Assembly (NCBI RefSeq): GCF_014646515.1
Contig: NZ_BMNK01000001.1
Location: 949,701-1,013,700, forward strand
DNA: 64,000 nucleotides
Direction: 5' to 3'
Source of the DNA: Nonomuraea glycinis
GTDB taxonomy: Bacteria > Actinomycetota > Actinomycetes > Streptosporangiales > Streptosporangiaceae
The notes under the pieces: generated by a model
Seen by the model: the letters and a program-made list of their open reading frames with translations, nothing else
What the model was told of the DNA's origin: nothing
Database searches by the model: none
Shown here: positions 32,676 through 42,042 of the stretch, in pieces
Numbering within the stretch: position 1 is the stretch's first letter
Layout of the letters: the number at the start of each line of letters is the position of its first letter
Position numbers and translations under genes: made by a program

Positions 32676-33863
32676 ATGATCACAGTTGTCGGCTGGGACG
32701 GTTCGGAGCTGTCGGCCAGGGCGGTCGAGCGGCTGCGTGCGGCCCGCCTCGTCATCGGGCCCGACGCCGTCATCGGCCGGCTGGCGCTGACCGCGCCCAC
32801 CGTCGCCGACACCAGGCTGCTCGAAACCCTCGACGAGCACCTCGAACAGGGCGAAGGCCCCGCCGTCGTGCTCGCCGAGGGCGACCCCGGCTTCTTCGGC
32901 GTGGTGCGCCGGCTGCGCGCCCACGGGCTCAAGCCCGACGTGCTCCCCGCCACCTCGCTGATCACCCGCGCCTTCGCCTGCGCCGGGCTCGGCTGGGAGG
33001 ACGCCCTCGTCGTCGCCCCCGCCGGCCCGCACCAGCTCAACCGCGCGGTCAACGCCTGCCGGGCACACCACAAGGTGGCCGTGCTCGTCACCCCCGGCGT
33101 CGGCCCCGGCGAAATCGCCAGGGAGCTCGCCCCGACCACGCCCCGCTCCCTCATCGTCTGCGAGGACCTCGGCGGCCCCGGCCAGCGCGTCACCGACAGC
33201 CGCATGGGCGAGGCCACCACCCGGCCCTGGAAGGACCCCGACGTGGTGCTCGTCGTCGACCCGCTGCACCGGCCCAAGGAGCCGGGCTGGGTGGCGGGCG
33301 CGCAGCCCGGCCCGTCGGAGTGGGCACTGGAGTGGGCGCCGCCGCTGGAGTCGCGGCTGCCGCCGGAGGTCCGGGCGTACGTCCTGGCCAAGCTCGGCCC
33401 CCGCCTCGGTGACCTGGTGTGGGACGTGGGCGCGGGCGGCGGCGAGATCGCCGTCGAGTGCGCCAGGCTGGGAGCCGCCGTCGTGGCCGTCGAACGCGAC
33501 CAGGACGCCTGCGCCCGGCTGCGCGCCAGCGTGCTCGCCCACGGCGTCAAGGTGGCGCTGACCAGGGGACAGGCGCCGCCCGCGCTCGAACCGCTGCCCG
33601 ACCCGGACGCCGTCTTCGTCGGCGGCGGCGGCACCGACGTGATCGTCGCCTGCGCCGCCCGCCGTCCCCGCTCACTCGTGTGCGCGCTCAAGACCGTCGA
33701 ACGCGTGTCCGCCGTGCTCGACCGGCTGCGCGAGCTCGGCTATCGTGCCGAAGGCAGCCAGATCCTGGCTGCGAAGCTGGCCCTCGGCCCCGACGGATCC
33801 CACAGCCTGACCGCCGCCGACCCCGTTTTCGTCGTCCACGCGACACCCGCGCACACACCGTGA
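32676..33863 (+). CDS. cobL: Precorrin-6Y C5,15-methyltransferase, CbiE-CbiT fusion
   Basis: A 395-aa enzyme. The CbiE half (1-195) is a tetrapyrrole methylase: VVLAEGDPGFFGVVRRLRAHG, with HQLNRAVNACRAHHKVAVLVTPG. The CbiT half (220-395) is a Rossmann methyltransferase: LVWDVGAGGGEIAVECARLGAAVVAVERD, then DAVFVGGGG. It methylates precorrin-6B at C5 and C15 and decarboxylates it in B12 synthesis. I take the ATG at 32676 as the start since ITVVGWDGSELS matches the family; an upstream GTG at 32658 is possible. Head of a cobalamin/siroheme gene group on the same strand. Confidence 0.92.
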   Translation: MITVVGWDGSELSARAVERLRAARLVIGPDAVIGRLALTAPTVADTRLLETLDEHLEQGEGPAVVLAEGDPGFFGVVRRLRAHGLKPDVLPATSLITRAFACAGLGWEDALVVAPAGPHQLNRAVNACRAHHKVAVLVTPGVGPGEIARELAPTTPRSLIVCEDLGGPGQRVTDSRMGEATTRPWKDPDVVLVVDPLHRPKEPGWVAGAQPGPSEWALEWAPPLESRLPPEVRAYVLAKLGPRLGDLVWDVGAGGGEIAVECARLGAAVVAVERDQDACARLRASVLAHGVKVALTRGQAPPALEPLPDPDAVFVGGGGTDVIVACAARRPRSLVCALKTVERVSAVLDRLRELGYRAEGSQILAAKLALGPDGSHSLTAADPVFVVHATPAHTP

Positions 33864-33930
33864 CCTGTCGCCCACCGGCGCACATCGGTTATCCTCGCGT
33901 GTCTTCCTCTACGCACCGGAGTTCCTTCGC

Positions 33931-34779
33931 ATGAAGCCGCCGCTCCTGCTCATCGGGCAGGGCTCGAACGACGACGCCGACTCTGCGGAATTCGGGCGAT
34001 TCGTCCACCGGCTCCGTTGCCGACTCGACCCGAGCGCCACCGACGTCTCCGCCGGCTACCTCGAACGCGCCACCCCCCGGCTGAGCGACTCCGTCGCCTC
34101 CCTGGTCGCCAGGGGGCACCACCGCCTGGTGACGCTCCCGCTCACCCTGAGCCGGGTGGGCGACGAACTGCCCCACGCCATGGCGCTGGAGCAGAAGAAA
34201 CACCCCACCCTGATGTACGACTCCGGCCGCCCGCTCGGACCCGACCCGCGCGTGCTCGCGATGCTGGCCGAGCGGCTCAACGACGCCGCCGCCGAGATGC
34301 CGCCCAGCCCTCGCCCGCTGGAGCTCGTCGGCGCCAGGACCAGGCTGCGAGCCGTCGACACGCTGCCCGCCGAGAGCCTGCCCCTGCCCATCGAGCCGGG
34401 CGAGACCGCCGTCGTCCTGGTCGGCGACGGCTCGATGGACCCGGTGGCCAACGCCGAGATCCACCGGGTGTCGCGGCTGTTCTGGGAGACCCACGCCTAC
34501 GACTTCATGACCGTCGAGACCGCGTTCGTCTCCCTCACCCCGCCCGGCGTCCCGGGCGGTCTGGAGCGGTGCCGCCGCCTCGGCGCCAAGCGCGTCATCG
34601 TCGTGCCCTACCTGCTGTTCGCCGGTGGCGCGCTGGAGCGCGTATGGGCCCAGGCGCTGGCGTACGTCGCCGGGCACCCCGATCTCGACATCCGCTGCGC
34701 CGAGGTGATCGGCGACTGCGACACCCTGGCCGACGTGGTCATCGACCGCTACGAGGAAGTGCTCCAACTCGCCCCGTAG
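33931..34779 (+). CDS. cbiX: CbiX-type sirohydrochlorin cobaltochelatase
   Basis: A 282-aa protein with two chelatase halves. The first, LLLIGQGSNDDADSAEFGRFVHRL, has LLIGQGS where many CbiX enzymes have a His in LxGHG, so the metal ligand differs from the classic form. A later segment VTLPLTLSRVGDELPHAM carries the second conserved block. The second half repeats the fold (VVLVGDGSMDPVANAEIHRVSRLFWE, VIVVPYLLFAGGALERVW). It inserts cobalt (or iron) into sirohydrochlorin. Gene position between cobL and cobT supports the B12 role. Confidence 0.8.
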   Translation: MKPPLLLIGQGSNDDADSAEFGRFVHRLRCRLDPSATDVSAGYLERATPRLSDSVASLVARGHHRLVTLPLTLSRVGDELPHAMALEQKKHPTLMYDSGRPLGPDPRVLAMLAERLNDAAAEMPPSPRPLELVGARTRLRAVDTLPAESLPLPIEPGETAVVLVGDGSMDPVANAEIHRVSRLFWETHAYDFMTVETAFVSLTPPGVPGGLERCRRLGAKRVIVVPYLLFAGGALERVWAQALAYVAGHPDLDIRCAEVIGDCDTLADVVIDRYEEVLQLAP

Positions 34780-34900
34780 GACGTCGGAGCCGGGCGACTC
34801 CGACCCGAGAAGGCGCTCCGCCACGGAGCTGCGAAGCTTCGACCAGAGCCCGTACGAGAAAGCGCTCCACCCCCGTCAACCCGTGACTCCGGAGGTTCCC

Positions 34901-36073
34901 GTGCTCGCAGAGACGCTCGCCGCGATCCGCTCCGCAGACCCGGTCGTCCTCGCCGACGCCCGCGCCCACCAGGACCGCCTCACCAAGCCGCGCGGCTCGC
35001 TCGGCGCGCTGGAAGAGGTCGCCGTACGCCTCGCGGGCGCCGCGGGCGTCAGCCCGCCGCCCATGCCCGTCCCCGCCGCCCTGGCCATCTTCGCCGCCGA
35101 CCACGGCGTGCACGCCAGGGGTGTCAGCCCGTGGCCGCAGGAGGTGACGGTGCAGATGGTGGCGAACTTCCTGGCCGGCGGCGCGGTGGCCAACGCCTTC
35201 GCCGCCCAGATCGGCGCCTCGGTGACCGTGGTGGACGTCGGGGTCGCCGCCGACCTGCCCGACGACCCCCGGCTGGTCAAGCGGAAGATCGCGTACGGCA
35301 CGGCGGACCTGTCCCAAGGGCCCGCGATGACCGTCGACCAGGCCGTACAGGCTCTCGAAGCGGGGATGACCGTCGCGCGCGACCTGGTCGCGGCGGGCGC
35401 CCGCTGTCTGATCACCGGGGACATGGGCATCGCCAACACCACCGCCTCCGCGGCGCTCATCTCGGCCTTCACCGGCAGGGACCCGGCCGAGGTGACCGGC
35501 CTGGGCACCGGCATCGACGAGGAGACCCACGCCCGCAAGATCGGCGTGGTCCGCGAGGCACTGCGCGCCAACCACCTGCTCACCGAAACGCCCCCGGCGG
35601 ATTCCGGGAGGCTCTCGGCTCCGGCCGGCTCCGGAGGGCTCTCGGCCCCGGTGGGCTCGGGTTCGGTGGGTTCCGGGCAGGAGGGGGATGGGAGCCGGGC
35701 GACCGAGGCGTTGCGGGTCCTCGCGGCCGTGGGCGGGTTCGAGCACGCGGCGATCGCGGGCTTCATCCTGGGCGGGGCGGCGGCACGGGTGCCGGTGATC
35801 CTCGACGGCGTCATCGCGGGCGCCGCCGCGCTCGTCGCGGCCGCTCTCGACCCCGCCGCCATCGATCATTGCGTGGCCGGGCACCGGTCGGCCGAGCCCG
35901 GCCACTCCGCCGCACTCGGGCACCTCGGCCTGCCCCCTCTGGTGGACCTTGGCCTGCGGCTCGGCGAGGGCACCGGCGCCCTGCTCGCTCACCCCTTGGT
36001 CTGCGCGGCCGTGCGGGTCATGCACGAGGTGGCGACCTTCGACTCGGCGGGCGTGACGGAGAAGCCCGTATGA
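34901..36073 (+). CDS. cobT: Nicotinate-nucleotide:dimethylbenzimidazole phosphoribosyltransferase
   Basis: A 390-aa CobT. Recognisable blocks are DRLTKPRGSLGALEEVAVRLAG, IFAADHGVHARGVSPWPQEVT, CLITGDMGIANTTASAAL and the C-terminal DPAAIDHCVAGHRSAEPGHSAALG, which contain the catalytic glutamate region. It activates DMB for the lower ligand of cobalamin. Between residues 225 and 265 is a glycine-, serine- and alanine-rich low-complexity insert (SAPAGSGGLSAPVGSG) absent from typical CobT. The GTG at 34901 is chosen because GGAGG lies 5 nt upstream; an in-frame GTG at 34883 has none. Confidence 0.9.
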   Translation: MLAETLAAIRSADPVVLADARAHQDRLTKPRGSLGALEEVAVRLAGAAGVSPPPMPVPAALAIFAADHGVHARGVSPWPQEVTVQMVANFLAGGAVANAFAAQIGASVTVVDVGVAADLPDDPRLVKRKIAYGTADLSQGPAMTVDQAVQALEAGMTVARDLVAAGARCLITGDMGIANTTASAALISAFTGRDPAEVTGLGTGIDEETHARKIGVVREALRANHLLTETPPADSGRLSAPAGSGGLSAPVGSGSVGSGQEGDGSRATEALRVLAAVGGFEHAAIAGFILGGAAARVPVILDGVIAGAAALVAAALDPAAIDHCVAGHRSAEPGHSAALGHLGLPPLVDLGLRLGEGTGALLAHPLVCAAVRVMHEVATFDSAGVTEKPV

Positions 36074-36259
36074 CGACGGGGTCGCTGGCGAGCACTATCC
36101 TTGAGCCACTCTGGGCGACGGCCGGACGCCGCATGGAGGTCGGGGACGGGTCTCGTTTCGCTCGACGGTCGTTAACTCGTGCGAAGCAACTGACGCGGTG
36201 ATAGCCGGTAGGTTTACCTCCTAGCACACAAAACTTCGCGAACGGGAGATTCCCCCACT

Positions 36260-37492
36260 ATGGGTCCCTACCTCCTCGGCCTGCGGCTTCAGGGTCGCCG
36301 AGCCCTCGTCGTAGGTGGCGGGCGTGTCGCCCAGCGGCGGGTGCCCGCGCTGCTTGAGGCGGGGGCGGTGGTGACCGTGGTGTCGCCGGGCGTCACCCCC
36401 GCTCTCGACGACCTGATAGCCGCCGGCCGGATCACCTGGCAGGCCCGCCCCTACGAGGTGGGTGACTGCGACGGAGCCTGGCTCGTGCAGGCGTGCACCG
36501 ACGACAGATCCGTCAACACCGCCGTCGCCGCCGAGGCCGAGGCGAAACGGATCTGGTGCGTGCGCGCCGACGACAAGGACGCCTCCGCCGCCTGGACCCC
36601 CGCCTCCGGACGGGTCGACGAGATCAGCGTGGCCGTCACCGCGGGCGGCGATCCGCGCAGGGCCGCCGGCATCCGCGACGCCGTGGTCGGCGCGCTGCGT
36701 GACGGCACCGTCGACGCGCGGCGCAATCGCACCAAACCCGTCGGCGTCGCTCTGGTCGGCGGCGGGCCCGGCGATCCCGGGCTGATCACCGTACGCGGCC
36801 GGCAGCTTCTCGCGCAGGCCGATGTGGTGGTGGCCGACCGGCTCGCCCCACGGGCGCTGCTCGACGAGCTGGCGCCCGACGTCGAGCTGATCGACGCGGC
36901 CAAGGTTCCCTACGGCAGGTCGCTCTCCCAGGAGGCGATCAACGAGGTGCTCGTCGATCGCGCCAGGCAGGGCAAGTTCGTCGTACGGCTCAAGGGAGGC
37001 GACCCGTTCGTCTTCGGCCGCGGCGGCGAAGAGATGATCGCCTGTGCTCAGGCCGGCATTCCCGTGCTGGTGGTGCCGGGGATCACCAGCGCGGTCGCGG
37101 TGCCCGCCTCGGCCGGTGTGCCGGTGACCCATCGAGGGGTGAGCCAGGAATTCCACGTTATATCCGTGCATGTAGCACCAGATGATCCCAAATCCACCGT
37201 TGACTGGCCTGGGCTGGCTCGTTCCCATGGCACCCTGGTGCTCATGATGGCCGTCGAACGGCTGGGGAAGGTCGCCGAAGCCCTCGTTCGAGACGGACGC
37301 TCCCCAGAGACTCCCGTAATGGTGGTGCAGGACGGTACCCTTCCGACCCAGCGGGCGGTCATCGCCTCGCTTGCCACCGTGGCCGACCGCGTCTCCGCGG
37401 CTGGGATACGGCCACCGGCGATCATCGTCGTCGGCGACGTCGTAAGGGTCGGCCAGGAGGTCCAGATGGTTCGAGCGGAGCGCTTGCCGTGA
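36260..37492 (+). CDS. cysG: Siroheme synthase: precorrin-2 dehydrogenase + uroporphyrinogen-III C-methyltransferase
   Basis: A 410-aa fusion enzyme. Residues 1-150 form a Rossmann precorrin-2 dehydrogenase (LVVGGGRVAQRRVPALLEAGA, VQACTDDRSVNTAVAAEA). Residues 160-410 form the SAM uroporphyrinogen-III methyltransferase (VALVGGGPGDPGLITVRG, RLKGGDPFVFGRGGEE, VPGITSAVAVPASAGVPVTHRG, GTLVLMMAVERL). It makes precorrin-2 and sirohydrochlorin for siroheme and B12. It lacks nothing visible except the middle domain found in enterobacterial CysG. Its stop overlaps the next gene (GTGA). Confidence 0.9.
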   Translation: MGPYLLGLRLQGRRALVVGGGRVAQRRVPALLEAGAVVTVVSPGVTPALDDLIAAGRITWQARPYEVGDCDGAWLVQACTDDRSVNTAVAAEAEAKRIWCVRADDKDASAAWTPASGRVDEISVAVTAGGDPRRAAGIRDAVVGALRDGTVDARRNRTKPVGVALVGGGPGDPGLITVRGRQLLAQADVVVADRLAPRALLDELAPDVELIDAAKVPYGRSLSQEAINEVLVDRARQGKFVVRLKGGDPFVFGRGGEEMIACAQAGIPVLVVPGITSAVAVPASAGVPVTHRGVSQEFHVISVHVAPDDPKSTVDWPGLARSHGTLVLMMAVERLGKVAEALVRDGRSPETPVMVVQDGTLPTQRAVIASLATVADRVSAAGIRPPAIIVVGDVVRVGQEVQMVRAERLP

Positions 37493-40206
37493 ACACGGCC
37501 ATGGATGACGAACACGATGAGGCGCCGGGGGAGCAGACCCTGCAGTTCCGCGCCCTGATCGACCTGCCGGCGGACCACGACGCCGCCCCGCCCTCCACCG
37601 AGGCGACGACCGAGGTGGACGCGGAAGCGGACGAGACCCCCAAGGACGATCCCCCCGAAACCCCCGAGCCCCCGGCCCTCACCCCGGACGAGCCCGAGGC
37701 CTCCGCGCTGGACGAGCCCGAGGCCTCCGCGCTGGACGAGCCCGAGGACTCCGTGCCGGACGAGGTTGAGGCCTCCGCGCTGGATGAGCCCGAGGCCTCC
37801 GCGCTGGATGAGCCCGAGGCTTCTGCGCTGGATGAGCCCGAGGCTTCTGCGCTGGATGAGCCCGAGGCTTCTGCGCCGGATGAGCCTGAGGGCTCCGTGC
37901 TGGACGGGCCCGACGGATTCGCGCCGGACGAGTCCGAGAACTCTGTGCTGGACGAGGTCGAGGGCTCTGCGCTGGACGGGCCTGAGGACTTCGCGCCGGA
38001 TGAGCCTGGGGACTCCGTGCCTGAAGAGTCTGAGGGCGTGGTGGCGTACTTCGAGGCTCAGGACGTGTCCCAGGAGTCCGCGCCTGTGGCGGAGGCCACG
38101 CCGTGGACGTTCGCCGCGAAGGATGCGGAGCCCGAGGCGGACGAATCCGCTTCTGCGGCCGAGGGCGTGGTGGCGTACTTCGAGGCTCAGGACGTCTCCA
38201 AGGAGTCCGCGCCCGTGGCGGAGGCCACGCCGTGGGCGTTCGCCGCGAAGAAGGCCGCGAAGCCCGAGGCGGTCGATCCCTCGTCTCGGCGGCCTCAGGA
38301 CCCCGCGCCCGCCGCGGCAGCCGTCCCCGCGCCTGCGGCGGAGGCCAAGCCGTGGGCCTTCACCACCGATGCCGATGCCGCCCCGTCCGGAGACTTCGAG
38401 GCGGCGCAGGCTCCGGCAGCCGAGCGGGAAGTCCCGGTTGAGGACGCCGAGCGGGAAGTCACGGCTGAGAAGGCCGCGGCGGACTCCGTACCCCATGAGG
38501 GTGGAGCCGAGGGGACGTCCGGCGGGACCGAGGACGGTGGGCCCGCTGCCGAGAAGGAAGAGGAGCTGCCGGCGGAAGCCGCGCAGGCGTTGATGGCGGC
38601 CATCGGCGCGCTGCGGGAGAGTGTCGCGGGGCTGCGGTTCGGGCTGGACCTGCCGGGGGCCGACGAGGCCAAGCAGGAGCGCGCGGACCTGGTGGCCCAG
38701 CTTGAGGACTACGTGCTGCCGAGAGTGCGGATGAGGACCGCGCCGGCGCTCATCGTGATCGCCGGTTCGACCGGCGCGGGCAAGTCCACGCTGGTCAACT
38801 CGCTCGCCGAGCGCAACGTCTCCCGTACCGGCGTGCGGCGGCCGACCACCGGCGTGCCCGTTCTCGTCTGTCACCCCGACGACCAGAAGTGGTTCGCCGA
38901 GGGAGAACTGCTCGGCCGACTGCGCCGGATCGACAAGCAGACCTCCGACACCGACATGCGCAGCCTCATGGTGGTCGCCACAGAGAAGCTCCCGCAGGGC
39001 GTCGCGCTGCTCGACACGCCCGACATCGACTCGGTGGTCGAGGAGCACCACGAGATCGCGCACCGCATGCTCGACGCGGCCGACCTGTGGATCTTCGTCA
39101 CCACCGCCGCCCGCTACGCCGACGCCCCCGCCTGGAACCTGCTGCGGTTGGCCAAGGAGCGCGGCGCCAGGCTCGCCATCGTGCTGTCGCGGGTGCAGCC
39201 CAAGGCGCGGGACGTGGTGGTGAAGCACTTCGTCCGGATGCTCACCGAATACGGCATGGGCGAGATCGACCGGTTCGTCATCAGCGAGTCGAAGGTCGCC
39301 GACGGCAAGCTGCCCGACAGCGAGGTCACCGACCTCCGGCTCTGGCTCGCCGAGCTCTCCGTCGACGAGGCGCGTCGCGCCCTGGCGGTCAAGGAGACGC
39401 TCAACGGCGTGCTCGACAGCTTCCGCACCCGCGTTCCGGCGCTCGCCCGGCACCTGGAGAAGCAGGTCGCCGTCAGGACAGAGCTGCGCGGCGACGTCGA
39501 CCGGGCCTTCATGGGGGCGCTGACCGAGATCGACAAGGCGTTCGGGGGCGGGGCGCTGATCCACGGCGAGGTGCTGGCCCGCTGGCAGGACTTCTCCGGC
39601 TCCGGCGATCTGATGCGCTCCCTGCAGATCCGTAAGAACGGCAGGGTGAGCAAGCAGGCTTCCGAGCGGATCATCGCGTTCCGTGCGGCACTGCGCGCGG
39701 GCCTGGAGTCGGTGATCATCGCGGCCGCGAACAGGGCCTGCGAGGAGGTCATCGGCCGCTGGCGGCACCGCGCCGAAGTGGGCGCCACCCTCGGCGAGGG
39801 GCTGGACCAGCCCTCCGACGAGCTGCTGCGGCACGCCGGCCGGGCCGTCTCCGCCTGGCAGGAACACATCACCGAGCTGGTACGCACCGAAGGCGTGGCC
39901 AAGCGGTCGGTGTCCAAACTGGTGTCGTTCGACCCGGACTCACTGTCGTTGATCTTCATGGTGGCGATGTTCAGCGGAGGCAGGACCGAAGGAGTGCCGC
40001 ACCGGCTCGTCAAGGCGCTGCTCGGCGCCGAGTCACTGCGGGGGATCGGGGCCAAGGCGCTCAGCGATCTGAGGGCGAGGATCGGGATGCTGTTCGACGA
40101 GGAATCCATGCGTTACGTGCAAGCGCTCGACTCCGCCGGGGTTCCCGACGAGTCCGCCGCGACCCGCCTCTACCAGGCGACGTACAACCTCGAGGTCGCA
40201 CGATGA
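37489..40206 (+). CDS. Dynamin-like GTPase with long acidic repetitive N-terminus
   Basis: A 905-aa protein. Residues 1-370 are acidic and low-complexity: 14 copies of an 8-residue unit (DEPEASAL and variants, residues 67-178), then two near-identical blocks (EGVVAYFEAQDVS, APVAEATPWTFAAK) and a third partial copy. The GTPase follows: P-loop GSTGAGKST at 426-434, a G3-like motif GVALLDTPDIDSV, then helical regions typical of bacterial dynamin-like proteins. Unlike the second GTPase, no transmembrane hairpin is evident. The gene is coupled to cysG upstream (GTGA) and to the second GTPase downstream (ATGA). In Streptomyces a paired DynA/DynB acts in sporulation septation; that this pair is equivalent is inference. 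The repeats may vary in number between strains. Confidence 0.8.
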   Translation: MNTAMDDEHDEAPGEQTLQFRALIDLPADHDAAPPSTEATTEVDAEADETPKDDPPETPEPPALTPDEPEASALDEPEASALDEPEDSVPDEVEASALDEPEASALDEPEASALDEPEASALDEPEASAPDEPEGSVLDGPDGFAPDESENSVLDEVEGSALDGPEDFAPDEPGDSVPEESEGVVAYFEAQDVSQESAPVAEATPWTFAAKDAEPEADESASAAEGVVAYFEAQDVSKESAPVAEATPWAFAAKKAAKPEAVDPSSRRPQDPAPAAAAVPAPAAEAKPWAFTTDADAAPSGDFEAAQAPAAEREVPVEDAEREVTAEKAAADSVPHEGGAEGTSGGTEDGGPAAEKEEELPAEAAQALMAAIGALRESVAGLRFGLDLPGADEAKQERADLVAQLEDYVLPRVRMRTAPALIVIAGSTGAGKSTLVNSLAERNVSRTGVRRPTTGVPVLVCHPDDQKWFAEGELLGRLRRIDKQTSDTDMRSLMVVATEKLPQGVALLDTPDIDSVVEEHHEIAHRMLDAADLWIFVTTAARYADAPAWNLLRLAKERGARLAIVLSRVQPKARDVVVKHFVRMLTEYGMGEIDRFVISESKVADGKLPDSEVTDLRLWLAELSVDEARRALAVKETLNGVLDSFRTRVPALARHLEKQVAVRTELRGDVDRAFMGALTEIDKAFGGGALIHGEVLARWQDFSGSGDLMRSLQIRKNGRVSKQASERIIAFRAALRAGLESVIIAAANRACEEVIGRWRHRAEVGATLGEGLDQPSDELLRHAGRAVSAWQEHITELVRTEGVAKRSVSKLVSFDPDSLSLIFMVAMFSGGRTEGVPHRLVKALLGAESLRGIGAKALSDLRARIGMLFDEESMRYVQALDSAGVPDESAATRLYQATYNLEVAR
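37687..38022 (+). repeat. In-frame 24-bp tandem repeats (14 units) in the GTPase gene
   Basis: The unit GACGAGCCCGAGGCCTCCGCGCTG (written here as GACGAGCCCGAG then GCCTCCGCGCTG) encodes DEPEASAL. The first two units are identical; units 5-8 differ at one or two bases; units 9-14 are more divergent (for example DGPDGFAP). The 24-bp period keeps the reading frame, so copy-number change would only lengthen or shorten the tail. Confidence 0.9.
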
Positions 40207-41825
40207 CCGTAGCCACCTCCAAGCCGAGGCTCGCTCCCCGGCTGTCCGCGCTCACCAAGATCGTCGAGCTCGGCCCCGGCCGGCTGGACCAGAAGCTGCT
40301 GTCGGAGGCCGAAGCGCTGCTGCTGCTGGCCGGCGACCGGCTCAAGCTGTCGTCGGAGCACACCGTGGTCGCGCTCGCGGGCGGCACCGGCAGCGGCAAG
40401 TCGTCGCTCTTCAACGCCATGTCCGGGCTGGAGCTGTCGCCTACGGGCGTGCGCCGGCCCACCACGGCGCGCACGCACGCCTGCGTCTGGGGCCTCGAAG
40501 GCGCGGCGCCGCTGCTCGACTGGCTGCAGATCCAGTGGCGTCACCGCTTCGCCAGGGCCAGCGCGCTCGACAAGGGCGAGAGCCAGCTGCACGGGCTGAT
40601 CCTGCTCGACCTGCCCGACCACGACTCCATCAGGGCGCTCACCGACACCGAAGCCGACCGGCTCATCGGCTTGGCCGACCTGGTGGTGTGGGTGCTCGAC
40701 CCGCAGAAGTACGCCGACGCCTCCACCCACCGCCGCTACGTCACGGAGCTGGCCGGGCATGAGGCGGTCACCGTGTTCGCGCTGAACCAGGCCGACCGGC
40801 TCGCTCCCGAGGAGCTCGCCGAGCTGGTCATCGACCTCAACGACCTGCTCCGCCGCGAAGGCGTCGAGCACCCCAGCGTGGTGCCCACCTCGGCCGTCAC
40901 CGGGCGGGGTGTGGAGAGCCTCAAGAGCGTCGTCGCGGGCGCCGTCTCGCGCCGCCGCGCCGCCATCCACAAGCTCGAGGCCGACCTGCACCGGCTGATG
41001 CAGCGACTGACGAAGTCGATGCCGGTCGGCGAGGCGCTGGCCGCGCCCGCCTCCGTCGACGAGGCCCGCAGAATGGGGCTCACCGACGCGCTCTGCGACG
41101 CCGTCGGCGTCCCCGCCGTCGGCGAGGCCATGGAGAACGTGTACGCCGAGCGCTCCAGCCAGTGGGTCGGCTGGCCGTACCCGCGCTGGGTGGACAAGCT
41201 TCGGCCGGACCCGATCAAAAGCCTGCGTCTCGAGGACATCGGGGACGAGATCCGCGGCATCACCACCGGCTCGGTCAGCGCGCAGTCGGCCGAGGTCACC
41301 AACGCGGTCCAAGCGCTCGCCGACGGGCTGACGGTCGGGATGCACCCCGTCTGGAACACCGCGGTGCACCGGGCGGCACGTTCCCAGCTGGCACAACTGC
41401 CGCAGGCGCTCACCACGAGCCTCACCGAGGTGGCTCCGCAGCTCGACCGGGTGCCCGGCTGGTGGCGGGCGCTCAAGGTGTGGCAGTACGTCCTCGTCGC
41501 GGGCTTCGGCCTAGGGGTGGCCTGGCTGCTGGCCGGTCTGCTGCTGCCCGGCGGTCTTCCCTCGTCGCTGCAACTGGTGGGCGACACCGAGGCGCTGCCC
41601 TGGGTGGGGCTGATGACGCTTTCCGTGCTGGGGCTCGGCGCTCTGTCGGGCATCGCGTCCCGTAACTTCGTGGAGCTCGGGGCGTCCAAGGAGCGCGAGC
41701 GGCTGGAGCGGGAGATGCGGCGGCGGGTCGCCGGGATCGCCGAGAAGATGGTGGTGGAGCCGGTGGAGACGGAGCTCGCGCGTCACCACGCGTTCTACTC
41801 GGCCATGCGAGGCTTGTCGGGCTGA
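40203..41825 (+). CDS. Dynamin-like GTPase with membrane hairpin
   Basis: A 540-aa GTPase. P-loop GGTGSGKSS at 60-68, threonine switch in GVRRPTTARTHA, G3 LILLDLPDHDSI, G4-like FALNQADRL. Two hydrophobic segments near residues 425-445 (VLVAGFGLGVAWLLAGLLLPGG) and 460-480 (LPWVGLMTLSVLGLGALSGIAS) form a membrane hairpin. It overlaps the upstream GTPase by 4 bp, so the two are translated together and may form a complex, the repeat-bearing partner being soluble. Paired dynamin-like proteins shape membranes in actinobacterial septation (family knowledge; equivalence not shown). Confidence 0.85.
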   Translation: MTVATSKPRLAPRLSALTKIVELGPGRLDQKLLSEAEALLLLAGDRLKLSSEHTVVALAGGTGSGKSSLFNAMSGLELSPTGVRRPTTARTHACVWGLEGAAPLLDWLQIQWRHRFARASALDKGESQLHGLILLDLPDHDSIRALTDTEADRLIGLADLVVWVLDPQKYADASTHRRYVTELAGHEAVTVFALNQADRLAPEELAELVIDLNDLLRREGVEHPSVVPTSAVTGRGVESLKSVVAGAVSRRRAAIHKLEADLHRLMQRLTKSMPVGEALAAPASVDEARRMGLTDALCDAVGVPAVGEAMENVYAERSSQWVGWPYPRWVDKLRPDPIKSLRLEDIGDEIRGITTGSVSAQSAEVTNAVQALADGLTVGMHPVWNTAVHRAARSQLAQLPQALTTSLTEVAPQLDRVPGWWRALKVWQYVLVAGFGLGVAWLLAGLLLPGGLPSSLQLVGDTEALPWVGLMTLSVLGLGALSGIASRNFVELGASKERERLEREMRRRVAGIAEKMVVEPVETELARHHAFYSAMRGLSG

Positions 41826-42042
41826 GCCCTTCGTCCTCAGGAGTCTGCGCCGGTTGAGAGCTTGTCGGGTCGGGCCTGTTGTCCGCCGGTCGGAGCTGTC
41901 GGGCTGAGGGCGTTGTCCACAGGGTTTCCGCCGGTCGCGGGGCTGTCCACAGAACGTCGTTCGGGTGCCCGGGAGGACGGGCGGGTGGGGCACCGTGGGC
42001 CCAGGTCGCGGGCGCTCGGCCCGCCGCATGGGAGGCAACGGG

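Noticed and set aside
32621..36259. Possible cobalamin riboswitch near the B12 genes
   Set aside because: Gaps upstream of cobL, cbiX, cobT and cysG are short, and no B12-box-like sequence is seen.
37048..39867. Open frame of 939 codons on the minus strand
   Set aside because: Antisense of cysG and the GTPase gene, with repeats mirrored from the 24-bp array.
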